Assembly: GCA_013299115.1 (NCBI GenBank)
Contig: JAAFKA010000035.1
Span: forward strand, 1 to 47,147
Reading direction: 5' to 3'
DNA from: Cytophagales bacterium
GTDB taxonomy: Bacteria; Bacteroidota; Bacteroidia; Cytophagales; Thermoflexibacteraceae
Length of the DNA: 47,147 nt
Numbering within the stretch: position 1 is the stretch's first letter; every line of letters begins with the position of its first letter. A program made the translations under genes and the position numbers. Shown here one piece after another: positions 1 to 6,417 of the stretch. The notes under the pieces are model-generated. The model searched no databases and had not been told where the DNA came from. It saw only the letters and a list, made by a program, of their open reading frames with translations.

Positions 1-2
1 AT

Positions 3-119
3 TCTGTTGAAAATATTGCAGAAATTCAGAGAAAACTCAATAATAGACCAAGAAAAACATTAGAATTTGACAGTCCAATACAAAATTTAACCAAAAATAA
101 AATTGCATTTCAAAGTTGA
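3..119 (+). CDS. IS30-family transposase, C-terminal end (partial)
   Basis: This reading frame is open from the window edge to a TGA at 117-119. It encodes the last 38 residues of a transposase, with the LNNRPRKTL block seen near the end of the IS30 DDE domain and a terminal IAFQS that resembles the natural end of Bacteroidota IS30 transposases. The start lies outside the window. The element's right end should lie within a few dozen bases of the stop, which puts it inside the 3' end of the convergent gene at 87-503. The family call rests on the conserved tail only. Confidence 0.7.
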   Translation, partial: SVENIAEIQRKLNNRPRKTLEFDSPIQNLTKNKIAFQS

Positions 120-503
120 ATCTGCGAACTCATTAAGAGTACTTTCAAGTTGTGGATAACAACTTCGTTTTTTATTTCCCTTTTTCTTACTACCTGATTT
201 TGTGCCTATTTCTATTTCTTTGAGTTCAATAAACACAAATTCTTTTTTTGTAAATACAGCAAAATCACATTTCTTGCCGTCTGTATCAAATAAAATGCAA
301 TCATCTACTTTTAGGAAGTGAACCAAATTACCATTACTCTCTATGCTAAATTCGCCTTGCCCAAAATCTACTTTGTAGCAAGGTCGTGGGTTTCCATCTT
401 GAATTCTGTCATCAAGCACATCAAAGTCAATGGTATAGGTTTCTATACAATGATTAGTAAGACAAGGATTAAATGTTGTTTCGATTTGGTCTTTTATATT
501 CAC
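87..503 (-). CDS. Small PD-(D/E)XK-like protein paired with the ATPase
   Basis: This 138-aa protein is of no family I can name. Residues 80-95 read D-x12-E-x-K (D80, E93, K95) with hydrophobic strands on both sides, the usual core of a PD-(D/E)XK nuclease fold; this is a motif reading, not a homology search. A Lys/Gly-rich stretch (about 103-113) follows. The start overlaps the end of the ATPase gene by 35 bp, so the two are translationally coupled and probably act together. The last 10 or so codons overlap the IS30 transposase end, so the native C-terminus may have been replaced by IS sequence. It could instead be an inactive nuclease-fold partner. Confidence 0.65.
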   Translation of the reverse strand: MNIKDQIETTFNPCLTNHCIETYTIDFDVLDDRIQDGNPRPCYKVDFGQGEFSIESNGNLVHFLKVDDCILFDTDGKKCDFAVFTKKEFVFIELKEIEIGTKSGSKKKGNKKRSCYPQLESTLNEFADSTLKCNFIFG

Positions 504-1605
504 GATAAATTGACATTAAAGATTTGAAATCTTCTACAATATATTCAGAAGCACTATCTAATTCATTGTCAGGTATCAATCCTGTATCTTTATCTAATAA
601 ATCTACAGCAAAAGTTTCATAATCCTCAAATTCTTCTTGGGAAGGCAAGTAATAAATTGCTAATTCGTCAGAAGAAACTATACAATCTTCGTTTATGATT
701 TCTAAAACTTTCTCTTTTGATTCAGGGAACTGTTTTTTAACTTGGTAAGCAAAGAGTAAATTATTTAAACTTGTCAAAATATACGGGCTGTGTGTACAAA
801 TAACTAATTGATGTCCATTATTTAATACTTTTTCAGCTAAAAATTCTACAAGTGCCTTTTGTGCAGTAGGAAATAAATTAAGTTCTGGTTCTTCAAAAGT
901 GAAACTTCTTGGCTTTCCATTCTTAGCTAAATGTTCTAAAACAAGCAAAGCAGGAATTGTGGTTTGCATACCACTTGCCACTTCTGATAATTTAAGAGTT
1001 CTTTCATTTGGCAATACAACGTAATCTTCTGTGCCTTTTCTTTGAAAAGTTACATCAAAAATATTTGTTTTGTATGTTTGCAAAGACTTTGCAGCTCGCA
1101 TATAAGCCTCGCCAAATTCGGCTAAACCCGCACTAATAGTTGTTACTGCTAAATTTTTCTCAAACTGACCTTCTCGTAATTGTGGTATTAAGTTTCTTTC
1201 GGCAGGAATATATAAATTTTCTTTAATAGATGCTTCAACAATTTGTTTTACTAAGTTTTTAATCTCCTTATCTGATATAATTTTTATTCCCAATTTGTTT
1301 GAAATACTATCTTGTAATGACGCTGAAAATGTTTTTTTAGTTTTACCTTTATCATAAGAAAAAATAAAATCTACCGAACTATATGTTATAGTTGTATTTT
1401 CCTGCATATAATTAGCTATGCCATAGCCAGCAAGGTATGTATTAAAATCTTTATCAATCCAAAAATCTACACTTCTAAAAATAGCAATCAGTTTCGCTAA
1501 GGTACTTTTTCCTGTGCCAGATTTACCTATGAATAGGGTAAGATTTTTGAGTTCTATCTCAATATGTTGAATAGCACCAAAATTACTAACAATTAGTTTT
1601 TCCAT
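469..1605 (-). CDS. AAA15/OLD-like ATP-binding protein
   Basis: This 378-aa ABC-type ATPase of the AAA15/OLD/RecF-like group is probably the motor or sensor of the three-gene operon. A Walker A motif (GKSGTGKST) is at 27-35, an ABC-signature-like LSEVASGMQ at 206-214, a Walker B FEEPE at 236-240 and a switch region CTHSPY at 269-274. There is no TOPRIM domain at the C-terminus, unlike true OLD nucleases, so a nuclease activity would have to come from the small partner encoded just downstream. It follows the 125-aa gene by 2 bp. Proteins of this kind occur in many anti-phage systems (Gabija, PARIS, Septu, retron effectors), but this gene set matches none of them exactly. Confidence 0.85.
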   Translation of the reverse strand: MEKLIVSNFGAIQHIEIELKNLTLFIGKSGTGKSTLAKLIAIFRSVDFWIDKDFNTYLAGYGIANYMQENTTITYSSVDFIFSYDKGKTKKTFSASLQDSISNKLGIKIISDKEIKNLVKQIVEASIKENLYIPAERNLIPQLREGQFEKNLAVTTISAGLAEFGEAYMRAAKSLQTYKTNIFDVTFQRKGTEDYVVLPNERTLKLSEVASGMQTTIPALLVLEHLAKNGKPRSFTFEEPELNLFPTAQKALVEFLAEKVLNNGHQLVICTHSPYILTSLNNLLFAYQVKKQFPESKEKVLEIINEDCIVSSDELAIYYLPSQEEFEDYETFAVDLLDKDTGLIPDNELDSASEYIVEDFKSLMSIYREYKRPNRNNI

Positions 1606-1607
1606 AC

Positions 1608-1985
1608 TTACTTTTTAAAAAGTTCAAAACGTCTTTGGTCAAAATAAAAGATAAGAAAATCCCCATCATCTGCTAATAAACCAACAGACAAATTTAATGG
1701 TTCGTGAAAGTAAGGTGTTCCCGACTCTTTTTCCGTATCAAAAATAGGCGTATCTAATACTTCTATGACAATGCAAGGTTCATTTTCGGCAGGTCTTGCT
1801 CTGTTTTTTAGCCCTTTTTTCCATATAACCAAGTCACCAGCCTTAAAAGTATTTGGTTTAGAAATTTCTTTGTGAAGACTTTTTAATTTTTCTGTATATT
1901 CCTCAATATCATCAATTTTTTTAGGATTACGAAATCTATTTTTTAAAAACTCTGCAAGGTCTTGTTCCAATTTTTTTTCTTCCAT
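1608..1985 (-). CDS. Conserved small protein, first gene of ATPase operon
   Basis: This 125-aa protein is of unknown function. The N-terminal 45 residues are charged and helical (EEKKLEQDLAEFLKNRF...). The remainder is a compact, probably beta-rich domain with the motif FKAGDLVIWKKGLKNR at about 48-63 and a closing DGDFLIFYFDQRRFELF. No membrane segment or catalytic motif is visible. Its stop is 2 bp before the ATPase start, so it is the promoter-proximal gene of a tight three-gene operon. An accessory or regulatory subunit is plausible, but this is inference from position. Confidence 0.7.
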   Translation of the reverse strand: MEEKKLEQDLAEFLKNRFRNPKKIDDIEEYTEKLKSLHKEISKPNTFKAGDLVIWKKGLKNRARPAENEPCIVIEVLDTPIFDTEKESGTPYFHEPLNLSVGLLADDGDFLIFYFDQRRFELFKK

Positions 1986-2063
1986 AATAAAAGCTATTTA
2001 TAAAGTTTTAGGTTTTTGCAAATTTAAAAAACTTTGTCTATAAAACAAAAAAGAAATTTTATT

Positions 2064-2114
2064 TCATAAAAGAATAAAACTGTCTTGCTGTATCCATTGA
2101 ATTTCTAACGCCAT
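2064..2114 (-). pseudogene. ParE/RelE toxin remnant, N-terminal stub
   Basis: The frame starts with MALEIQWIQQ, matching the first residues of the intact toxin at 8621-8932 (MALEIKWTQQ), and stops after 16 residues. The rest of the toxin gene is missing. Its start overlaps the antitoxin stop at 2105 by 10 bp, the same overlap as in the intact pair. The upstream antitoxin is therefore an orphan. Confidence 0.7.
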
Positions 2115-2806
2115 TGTTGATAGATTTTTTGTGCTTCCTCGTGTGAATATTCATCGCCATTTTCTAAATCAGCAATACCTCTATCTATTGCCTCCAATTC
2201 CTCTTCGCTAACCGTTGCATAGTTTTCTGTAGTTGTTTGGGTTGCGTATTTTTGAAACAAAAAATCTGCATAATTTTGGAGTTGGGCTGTAAGTTGGGCT
2301 TGCAGCTCCGTTGAAAGATGCACAAAATCGGGGATAATAATTGTGATATTTTCCATAAAAATGAGCTAATTCGTTATTCAAATTTACTATTTTATTTGCC
2401 AAAAAAATAAAATAATCAAACTATTTTTTGCTATCTTTGTAGTAGCAAGTAGCCAAATCGTCTTGGGCGTTGTGTGGTGGGTGGCGTAAGTCATAGGCAA
2501 ATCACGTTGGCGAAACTAATCAAGTTAATTTTATGGACTTAACAACCTCTAATTTATTACATTTTAATTACGAACAAATCATCAACTTTGTTCTAGGCTT
2601 GCCTTCTGAAACAAAGCAAGATTTAGTTGCTAAATTGCAAACAAATTTGCAAGCTACGCAAAGAGCAGAAACAGAATTTTGGAAATTCATTGGCTTATTA
2701 GATTGGACGAAAGAAGATAATAATGCTATCACACAACCTTTGATTAAAGAGTTGAGCAAAAAAAATGTTGTAGAAATTAAAGATTTTGCAGAAATACTAT
2801 ACAAAA
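2084..2806. repeat. Long direct repeat, copy A (antitoxin + DUF4240 5' part)
   Basis: About 720 bp repeated with an offset of 2641 bp at 4725-5447. It is nearly identical over the antitoxin gene, the intergenic region and the start of the DUF4240 gene. The right end of homology lies at about 2806, where this copy switches to unrelated HNH-encoding sequence. The intergenic part carries a -7-like TATCTTTG (2432-2439) ahead of the DUF4240 gene. It is a duplication rather than an IS: no terminal inverted repeats or transposase were seen. Confidence 0.85.
2105..2356 (-). CDS. Antitoxin, copy 1 (toxin lost)
   Basis: This 83-aa protein is identical to copy 2 at 4746-4997. The N-terminal 45 residues (start MENITI; PDFVHLSTELQAQLTAQLQ) are conserved in all four copies. 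The C-terminal part (SEEELEAIDRGIADLENGDEY, about 50-70, then SHEEAQKIYQQW) resembles the toxin-wrapping tail of antitoxins that pair with RelE/ParE toxins. The gene normally lies directly upstream of the toxin; here only a 16-codon stub remains. It may now serve as an anti-addiction antidote or be decaying. The toxin-antitoxin role is established for copies 3 and 4 by their toxin neighbours. Confidence 0.8.
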   Translation of the reverse strand: MENITIIIPDFVHLSTELQAQLTAQLQNYADFLFQKYATQTTTENYATVSEEELEAIDRGIADLENGDEYSHEEAQKIYQQWR

Positions 2807-2817
2807 TCATTTTATGA
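2533..2817 (+). pseudogene. DUF4240 gene fragment, copy 1 (C-terminus replaced)
   Basis: The 94-aa product begins MDLTTSNLLHF and carries the N-terminal part of a DUF4240 domain (FWKFIGLLDWTKED...ITQPLIKELSKK). After ILYK it ends with a foreign IIL because the sequence switches at about 2806 to the HNH locus on the other strand. The second copy (5174-5725) retains the remainder, so at least 90 C-terminal residues are lost here. DUF4240 has no known function. Unlike copy 2, this one keeps the Trp codon in LDW. Confidence 0.75.
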
Positions 2818-3062
2818 ATAGCTGTATGACAATTTGGACATAAAAGTACAACATCTTCTTCTCTTGTAATAGAACTTTCTATGTCTTTTCTTCCTGCCAA
2901 CGGATTAATGTGATGAAGTTCTAAAAAGTTGATAGGTTCAATACCATATTGTTCGGCATTATTTTTTTCACAACCTTGACAATTCTGTTGTTTTCTACCA
3001 ATAATATATTTTTGTTTATAATCTTGTACCAATTTGCTATTTCTTTCAATAAATCTATTCAT
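2568..3062 (-). CDS. HNH endonuclease-domain ORF with chimeric C-terminus
   Basis: Residues 1-86 form a complete-looking HNH module: a first zinc pair CQGC, the LELHHINPL core, and CPNCHTAIH with the second zinc pair and metal-binding histidines. Residues from about 87 onward (YSISAKSLI...) are merely the reverse complement of the DUF4240 repeat at 2568-2806, so the natural protein probably ended near IHKM or was truncated there. HNH proteins of this type are usually longer at the N-terminus, so this may be a C-terminal fragment of a restriction-like endonuclease. Zinc and HNH residues are intact; activity is uncertain. Confidence 0.6.
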   Translation of the reverse strand: MNRFIERNSKLVQDYKQKYIIGRKQQNCQGCEKNNAEQYGIEPINFLELHHINPLAGRKDIESSITREEDVVLLCPNCHTAIHKMILYSISAKSLISTTFFLLNSLIKGCVIALLSSFVQSNKPMNFQNSVSALCVACKFVCNLATKSCFVSEGKPRTKLMICS

Positions 3063-3110
3063 TTTCCATTTTTCTATAATTTTACCCTCAACGGAACTAT
3101 TTTATTATTT

Positions 3111-3275
3111 ATGAAACAGCACACAGATAATTATTCTTTGTATCGTGTGTATAATTACAACGAAACCACCCACCAAGCCAACTTATACATTCTACAAGGC
3201 AGCAAGGCTTTTGAAACCTACTTTGCACTCGAAGCCAAGACTTATACAGCCAAATTGAAATACAAAATTGTGTAG
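3111..3275 (+). CDS. 54-aa protein of unknown function, copy 1
   Basis: A small conserved ORF beginning MKQHTDNYSLYRVYNYNET and ending KLKYKIV. Two near-identical homologues lie at 9245-9409 and 10709-10873, with mostly conservative changes, which supports a real gene family. The sequence suggests a single small beta-rich domain with no signal, TM or nuclease motif. This copy lies just upstream of hicBA, as does copy 2, while copies 2 and 3 are divergent from antitoxin genes. I do not recognise the family. Confidence 0.6.
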   Translation: MKQHTDNYSLYRVYNYNETTHQANLYILQGSKAFETYFALEAKTYTAKLKYKIV

Positions 3276-3289
3276 TTTTTTTTGAAATA

Positions 3290-3321
3290 TTTGTTAGTTA
3301 ATTACATAACTTGTAACTTTA
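3290..3321 (+). promoter_or_regulatory. Bacteroidota-type promoter for hicBA, copy 1
   Basis: A TTTG at 3290-3293, a 20-bp spacer and a TAACTTTA at 3314-3321 fit the Bacteroidota -33/-7 consensus. The hicB ATG is only 16 bp further on, giving a very short leader. The same arrangement recurs at 9424-9455. Confidence 0.5.
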
Positions 3322-3336
3322 TGAAAATGAAATTTT

Positions 3337-3678
3337 ATGGCAAAAATTAAAGTTCAATTATCTTTGGTCGAATTTAAAGAAGGAGTTTCTTACATTGTCT
3401 ATTCACCTGCCTTAGACATAAGTGGCTATGCCGAAACTGCAAAAGATGCCCGAAACTCTTTTAAAGAGGCTTTAAATTATTTTTTGGAATATACCATAGA
3501 AAATAACACACTTTATCAAGAATTAAAAAGGTTGGGTTGGAATATTGCCAACGAAAAAATTACGCCACCAAACTTGGTAAACCTTGTAAAATTTAATCCA
3601 AATTTTGTGAATATTTTTGATAATCATAGCCTCAAAAAAAGTTCTAAGCAAATAGAAATTCCTCTAATTCCCGCATAA
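3337..3678 (+). CDS. hicB: HicB-family antitoxin, copy 1
   Basis: This 113-aa protein has the degenerate RNase H-like HicB fold: an N-terminal strand series (KIKVQLSLVEFKEG, YIVYSPALDISGYAET), then AKDARNSFKEALNYFLEY. The C-terminal region lacks an obvious ribbon-helix-helix, so its operator-binding part is not clear. It directly precedes hicA (1 bp gap), in the order antitoxin-toxin. The protein is identical to copy 2 at 9471-9812, showing a very recent duplication. It should neutralise the adjacent HicA mRNA interferase and repress the operon. Confidence 0.85.
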   Translation: MAKIKVQLSLVEFKEGVSYIVYSPALDISGYAETAKDARNSFKEALNYFLEYTIENNTLYQELKRLGWNIANEKITPPNLVNLVKFNPNFVNIFDNHSLKKSSKQIEIPLIPA

Positions 3679-3679
3679 A

Positions 3680-3928
3680 ATGGCAAAGAAAATATCAAAT
3701 ATTAGTCTTAGCGAATTGCGTAAATTTTTGGTTAATTTCGGCTGCGAACTAAAACGTATCAAAGGTGGACACGAACATTGGGCAAAAACAGGTTTGGCAC
3801 GTCCTATCACTTTTCAAACTCATATTGAGCCTATTCCTGAATTTATTATGAAAAATATTTTGAGAAATTTGGGTATTAGTAACGAAGAATTTTGGGATAT
3901 TTTAGAAAAAAGTAATAAGAAGAAGTAG
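3680..3928 (+). CDS. hicA: HicA-family mRNA interferase toxin, copy 1
   Basis: This 82-aa double-stranded-RNA-binding-fold toxin cleaves mRNA when free of HicB. The hallmark KRIKGGHEHW at about 25-34 contains the catalytic His region, and the C-terminal helix (EFIMKNILRNLGIS) is typical. The protein differs from copy 2 only near the C-terminus (NEEFWDILEKSNKKK versus SKEFWDILDKK). It is coupled to hicB with a 1-bp gap. Confidence 0.85.
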   Translation: MAKKISNISLSELRKFLVNFGCELKRIKGGHEHWAKTGLARPITFQTHIEPIPEFIMKNILRNLGISNEEFWDILEKSNKKK

Positions 3929-3941
3929 GGAGTTCAAATAT

Positions 3942-3971
3942 CTTTCCAAAAGTTTTATAACTTTTGGAAAG
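3942..3971 (+). terminator. Hairpin after hicBA copy 1
   Basis: Perfect 13-bp arms (3942-3954 and 3959-3971) around a TTAT loop, 14 bp after the hicA stop. There is no T-run, so it is either a weak terminator or an RNA-stability hairpin. It is absent after hicBA copy 2. Confidence 0.45.
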
Positions 3972-4012
3972 GTCTAAATAGTTGTATAAATTTGTAAAAA
4001 CCAATTTGCAGT

Positions 4013-4559
4013 ATGGAAAATATAGATTTTAAAATCAATGAAGAAAAATCAAACAATGTTTAGCTTTGGATTATTTCAAAGCTAAATGCAAAGGTTGATT
4101 TTCATAAATTATTCAAAATTTTGTATTTTGCAGAACAAAAGCATTTAGCAAAATATGGCAGGTTTAAAATATGGCAGGTTTATTATTGGTGATAAATTTA
4201 TTGCAATGAAAGATGGTCCCGTACCTTCTGAAATCTACTATTTTTTAAAAAGGTTAAGACAAAATAATGTAAATGCTAATTTTAAAATTGTTGATAAATA
4301 TTATGTAATTGCACAACAACAAGTAGATTTAGATGAACTTTCGGAGAGTGAAATTTTATGTTTGCAAGAAGCAATTAACGAAAATAAAGACCTAAGTTAC
4401 AATGCTTTAAGTGAAAAATCACATAAAATGGCTTGGAAAAATGCAAATCCCGAAGATGACGAAATGTCGTTTTTAGAAATAGCAAAAGAAGGTGGTGCAA
4501 ATGCAGAAATGTTAAAATATATTGCCCTTACTATTGAAAACCAAACTCTTGCCTTTTAA
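4013..4559 (+). pseudogene. Panacea-domain (SocA-like) antitoxin gene, broken
   Basis: The reading starts at the ATG at 4013 (MENIDFKINEEKS), meets an in-frame TAG at 4061, then continues LNAKVDFHKLFKILYFAEQK and KHLAKYGRF. At 4150-4165 a 16-bp unit (AAAATATGGCAGGTTT) is duplicated exactly at 4166-4181, shifting the frame. The remaining frame (4155-4559) reads IIGDKFIAMKDGPVPSEIYY, the hallmark block of Panacea/DUF4065 antitoxins, through to the end. Removing one 16-bp copy restores a continuous protein apart from the TAG. Panacea antitoxins neutralise varied toxins encoded next door; the ORF at 4560-4697 is the candidate neighbour. An internal start at 4155 could give a 134-aa product lacking the first helices. 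Confidence 0.75.
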
Positions 4560-4697
4560 ATGAATTTTGATGAATTCCGTAATCTCTTTAAAAATACAGG
4601 TTTTGCAGAAAGAGAAATAAAAATTGGTGCAGTATTAAAATATTGGGCTACCGAAACTAATCCACCAAAACAAAAAAAGAAGTTTGGATTTCTCTAA
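4560..4697 (+). CDS. 45-aa ORF abutting the Panacea gene
   Basis: The frame begins at the ATG that immediately follows the Panacea TAA and runs 45 residues (MNFDEFRNLFKNTGFAEREI...KKKFGFL). It is basic at the C-terminus with a short N-terminal helix and no motif I recognise. The zero-gap position suggests co-translation with the Panacea gene. It may be the remains of, or a minimal, partner protein; a complete toxin would usually be longer. Confidence 0.4.
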   Translation: MNFDEFRNLFKNTGFAEREIKIGAVLKYWATETNPPKQKKKFGFL

Positions 4698-4701
4698 GTT
4701 T

Positions 4702-4755
4702 TTATGAAAATAAATCTGCTAATGCTTGCTGTGTCCATTTGATTTCTAACGCCAT
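4702..4755 (-). pseudogene. ParE/RelE toxin remnant, N-terminal stub 2
   Basis: Seventeen codons beginning MALEIKWTQQALADLF match the intact toxin at 8621-8932 (MALEIKWTQQALTDLF) and then hit a stop. The first codons overlap the stop of antitoxin copy 2. The toxin body has been deleted, with the break falling next to the Panacea locus. Confidence 0.75.
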
Positions 4756-5447
4756 TGTTGATAGATTTTTTGTGCTTCCTCGTGTGAATATTCATCGCCA
4801 TTTTCTAAATCAGCAATACCTCTATCTATTGCCTCCAATTCCTCTTCGCTAACCGTTGCATAGTTTTCTGTAGTTGTTTGGGTTGCGTATTTTTGAAACA
4901 AAAAATCTGCATAATTTTGGAGTTGGGCTGTAAGTTGGGCTTGCAGCTCCGTTGAAAGATGCACAAAATCGGGGATAATAATTGTGATATTTTCCATAAA
5001 AATGAGCTAATTCGTTATTCAAATTTACTATTTTATTTGCCAAAAAAATAAAATAATCAAACTATTTTTTGCTATCTTTGTAGTAGCAAGTAGCCAAATC
5101 GTCTTGGGCGTTGTGTGGTGGGTGGCGTAAGTCATAGGCAAATCACGTTGGCGAAACTAATCAAGTTAATTTTATGGACTTAACAACCTCTAATTTATTA
5201 CATTTTAATTACGAACAAATCATCAACTTTGTTTTAGGCTTGCCTTCTGAAACAAAGCAAGATTTAGTTGCCAAATTGCAAACAAATTTGCAAGCTACGC
5301 AAAGAGTAGAAATGGAGTTTTGGAAATTTATTGGCTTATTAGATTAGACAAAAGAAAGTAGTGATGAAATTACACAGCCTTTGATTAAGGAGTTGAGCAA
5401 AAAAAATGTTGTAGAAATTAAAGATTTTGCAGAAATACTATACAAAA
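4725..5447. repeat. Long direct repeat, copy B (antitoxin + DUF4240)
   Basis: The partner of 2084-2806 at an offset of 2641 bp. Differences are few single-base changes, concentrated in the DUF4240 part, including the TGG to TAG change at 5345-5347. The repeat continues here into the rest of the DUF4240 gene, so copy B shows the ancestral right flank. Confidence 0.85.
4746..4997 (-). CDS. Antitoxin, copy 2 (toxin lost)
   Basis: This 83-aa protein is identical in sequence to copy 1 at 2105-2356 and sits in the same long repeat. Only a 17-codon toxin stub follows. Preservation of an identical open frame in two toxin-less loci reflects either recent duplication or selection to keep the antidote; the sequence cannot separate these. 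Confidence 0.8.
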   Translation of the reverse strand: MENITIIIPDFVHLSTELQAQLTAQLQNYADFLFQKYATQTTTENYATVSEEELEAIDRGIADLENGDEYSHEEAQKIYQQWR

Positions 5448-5725
5448 AATTAGCAGCTTTATCTACACAAGAACACTTGGCAGCAAGTTATAATAAGCTA
5501 ACTACTGAATTTTCGGCAGACGAATTTTTGTATATCCGTTGTTGTGTGGTAGCCAATGGACAAGATTTTTACAAGTCTGTTTTGCAAAATCCTGATTTAA
5601 TGCCCCAAGATATAGATTTTGAGCCTTTGCTTTACGTAGCCGAAAAAGCCTATTTTCTAAAAACAGGAAAAACAGATTTTAGTTTTAATCCCAAAAACTT
5701 GCCCCAACTCTTGAATAATCTGTAA
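5174..5725 (+). pseudogene. DUF4240 protein gene, copy 2 (internal amber)
   Basis: From the ATG at 5174 the frame encodes MDLTTSNLLHF... and is interrupted once, by TAG at 5345-5347 where copy 1 has the Trp codon of LDWTKE. Downstream the frame is intact and shows the DUF4240 core (EFLYIRCCVVANGQDFYKSV, then FEPLLYVAEKAYF). The full product would be 183 aa. An in-frame ATG at 5381 could give a 114-aa C-terminal protein. The function of DUF4240 is unknown. Either a nonsense pseudogene or a sequencing error. Confidence 0.75.
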
Positions 5726-5741
5726 GTAGTTTTATGAAAGT

Positions 5742-6116
5742 TTAATTTTTAATTAGCTGCACATCATATAATTTAAAATTATCGTCATCAGTCATTAAAA
5801 ACATATTTTCACTTTTGGCTTGGGCAATAATTAACCTATCAAAAGGGTCTTTATGGTGAAGTGGAAAAGCCAAACCCGCAAAAATATGCTTGGGTAAAAT
5901 AGGAAGCAAAGGCAAATTGTCAGGTACAATGTCCTCTAAATTTCTGTCTAATTTTAGTTTCCCTAAGTTAATTTTTATAGCCATTTCCCAAACACTTGCC
6001 ACACTCAAAAACTTTTCGTGAGCAGGATTTGCTATTAAAGCCTTGTTTGCAACTGATAATTGACTATCTGCGTGCATATACCAGATAAAAATGTGTGTAT
6101 CTAACAATATTTTCAT
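5742..6116 (-). CDS. vapC: VapC-type PIN-domain ribonuclease toxin
   Basis: This 124-aa PIN domain carries the acidic metal-binding set in the expected places: D6 in MKILLDTHIF, E44 in SVWEMAIK, D90 and D93 in HHKDPFDRLI, and an aspartate cluster at 110-112 (TDDDNF). VapC toxins cleave tRNA or rRNA. The ATG overlaps the antitoxin stop in TAATG, so the pair is translationally coupled. Length and motif order are normal for the family, so the toxin is predicted to be active. Confidence 0.9.
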   Translation of the reverse strand: MKILLDTHIFIWYMHADSQLSVANKALIANPAHEKFLSVASVWEMAIKINLGKLKLDRNLEDIVPDNLPLLPILPKHIFAGLAFPLHHKDPFDRLIIAQAKSENMFLMTDDDNFKLYDVQLIKN

Positions 6117-6346
6117 TACATATATTCGTTAAAATCTTCTAAGGGTGCATTAAAATCTGGTGCAACATACAAAATAGCCGACTTTGCAGCCCCATATTCA
6201 AAAGAAAGTTTTTGAGTAGCCACAGTTTCTTGTTGTGGCTTATTCAATAACATTTGCAGAATTGCGTTTTGATAGTCATTAGGTAGGCTTTGCACAAAAT
6301 ATAAAGCCATATCTAATGGAAATGAGATATTTAAGCTATTTTCCAT
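6116..6346 (-). CDS. Antitoxin of the VapC toxin (DUF2281-like tail)
   Basis: This protein of about 76 aa starts at MENSLNISF; an upstream in-frame ATG at 6379 is possible, but the MEN start matches the other antitoxins of the island. The C-terminus (YGAAKSAILYVAPDFNAPLE, then DFNEYM) resembles the conserved end of DUF2281 antitoxins found before PIN toxins, which inserts into the toxin active site. No clear DNA-binding domain is visible at the N-terminus. Confidence 0.8.
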   Translation of the reverse strand: MENSLNISFPLDMALYFVQSLPNDYQNAILQMLLNKPQQETVATQKLSFEYGAAKSAILYVAPDFNAPLEDFNEYM

Positions 6347-6417
6347 AATTTTTTGTGGTTTATTAGCAAAGATAAGCATTTTTTAGCTACCGAAAATATT
6401 TTGAGAAGTTATTTTTA

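Noticed and set aside
87-3062. Septu-like pairing of the ATPase (469-1605) with the HNH ORF (2568-3062)
   Set aside because: An antitoxin gene and repeat sequence lie between them, and the HNH ORF is chimeric; the ATPase's coupled partner is the 138-aa protein instead.
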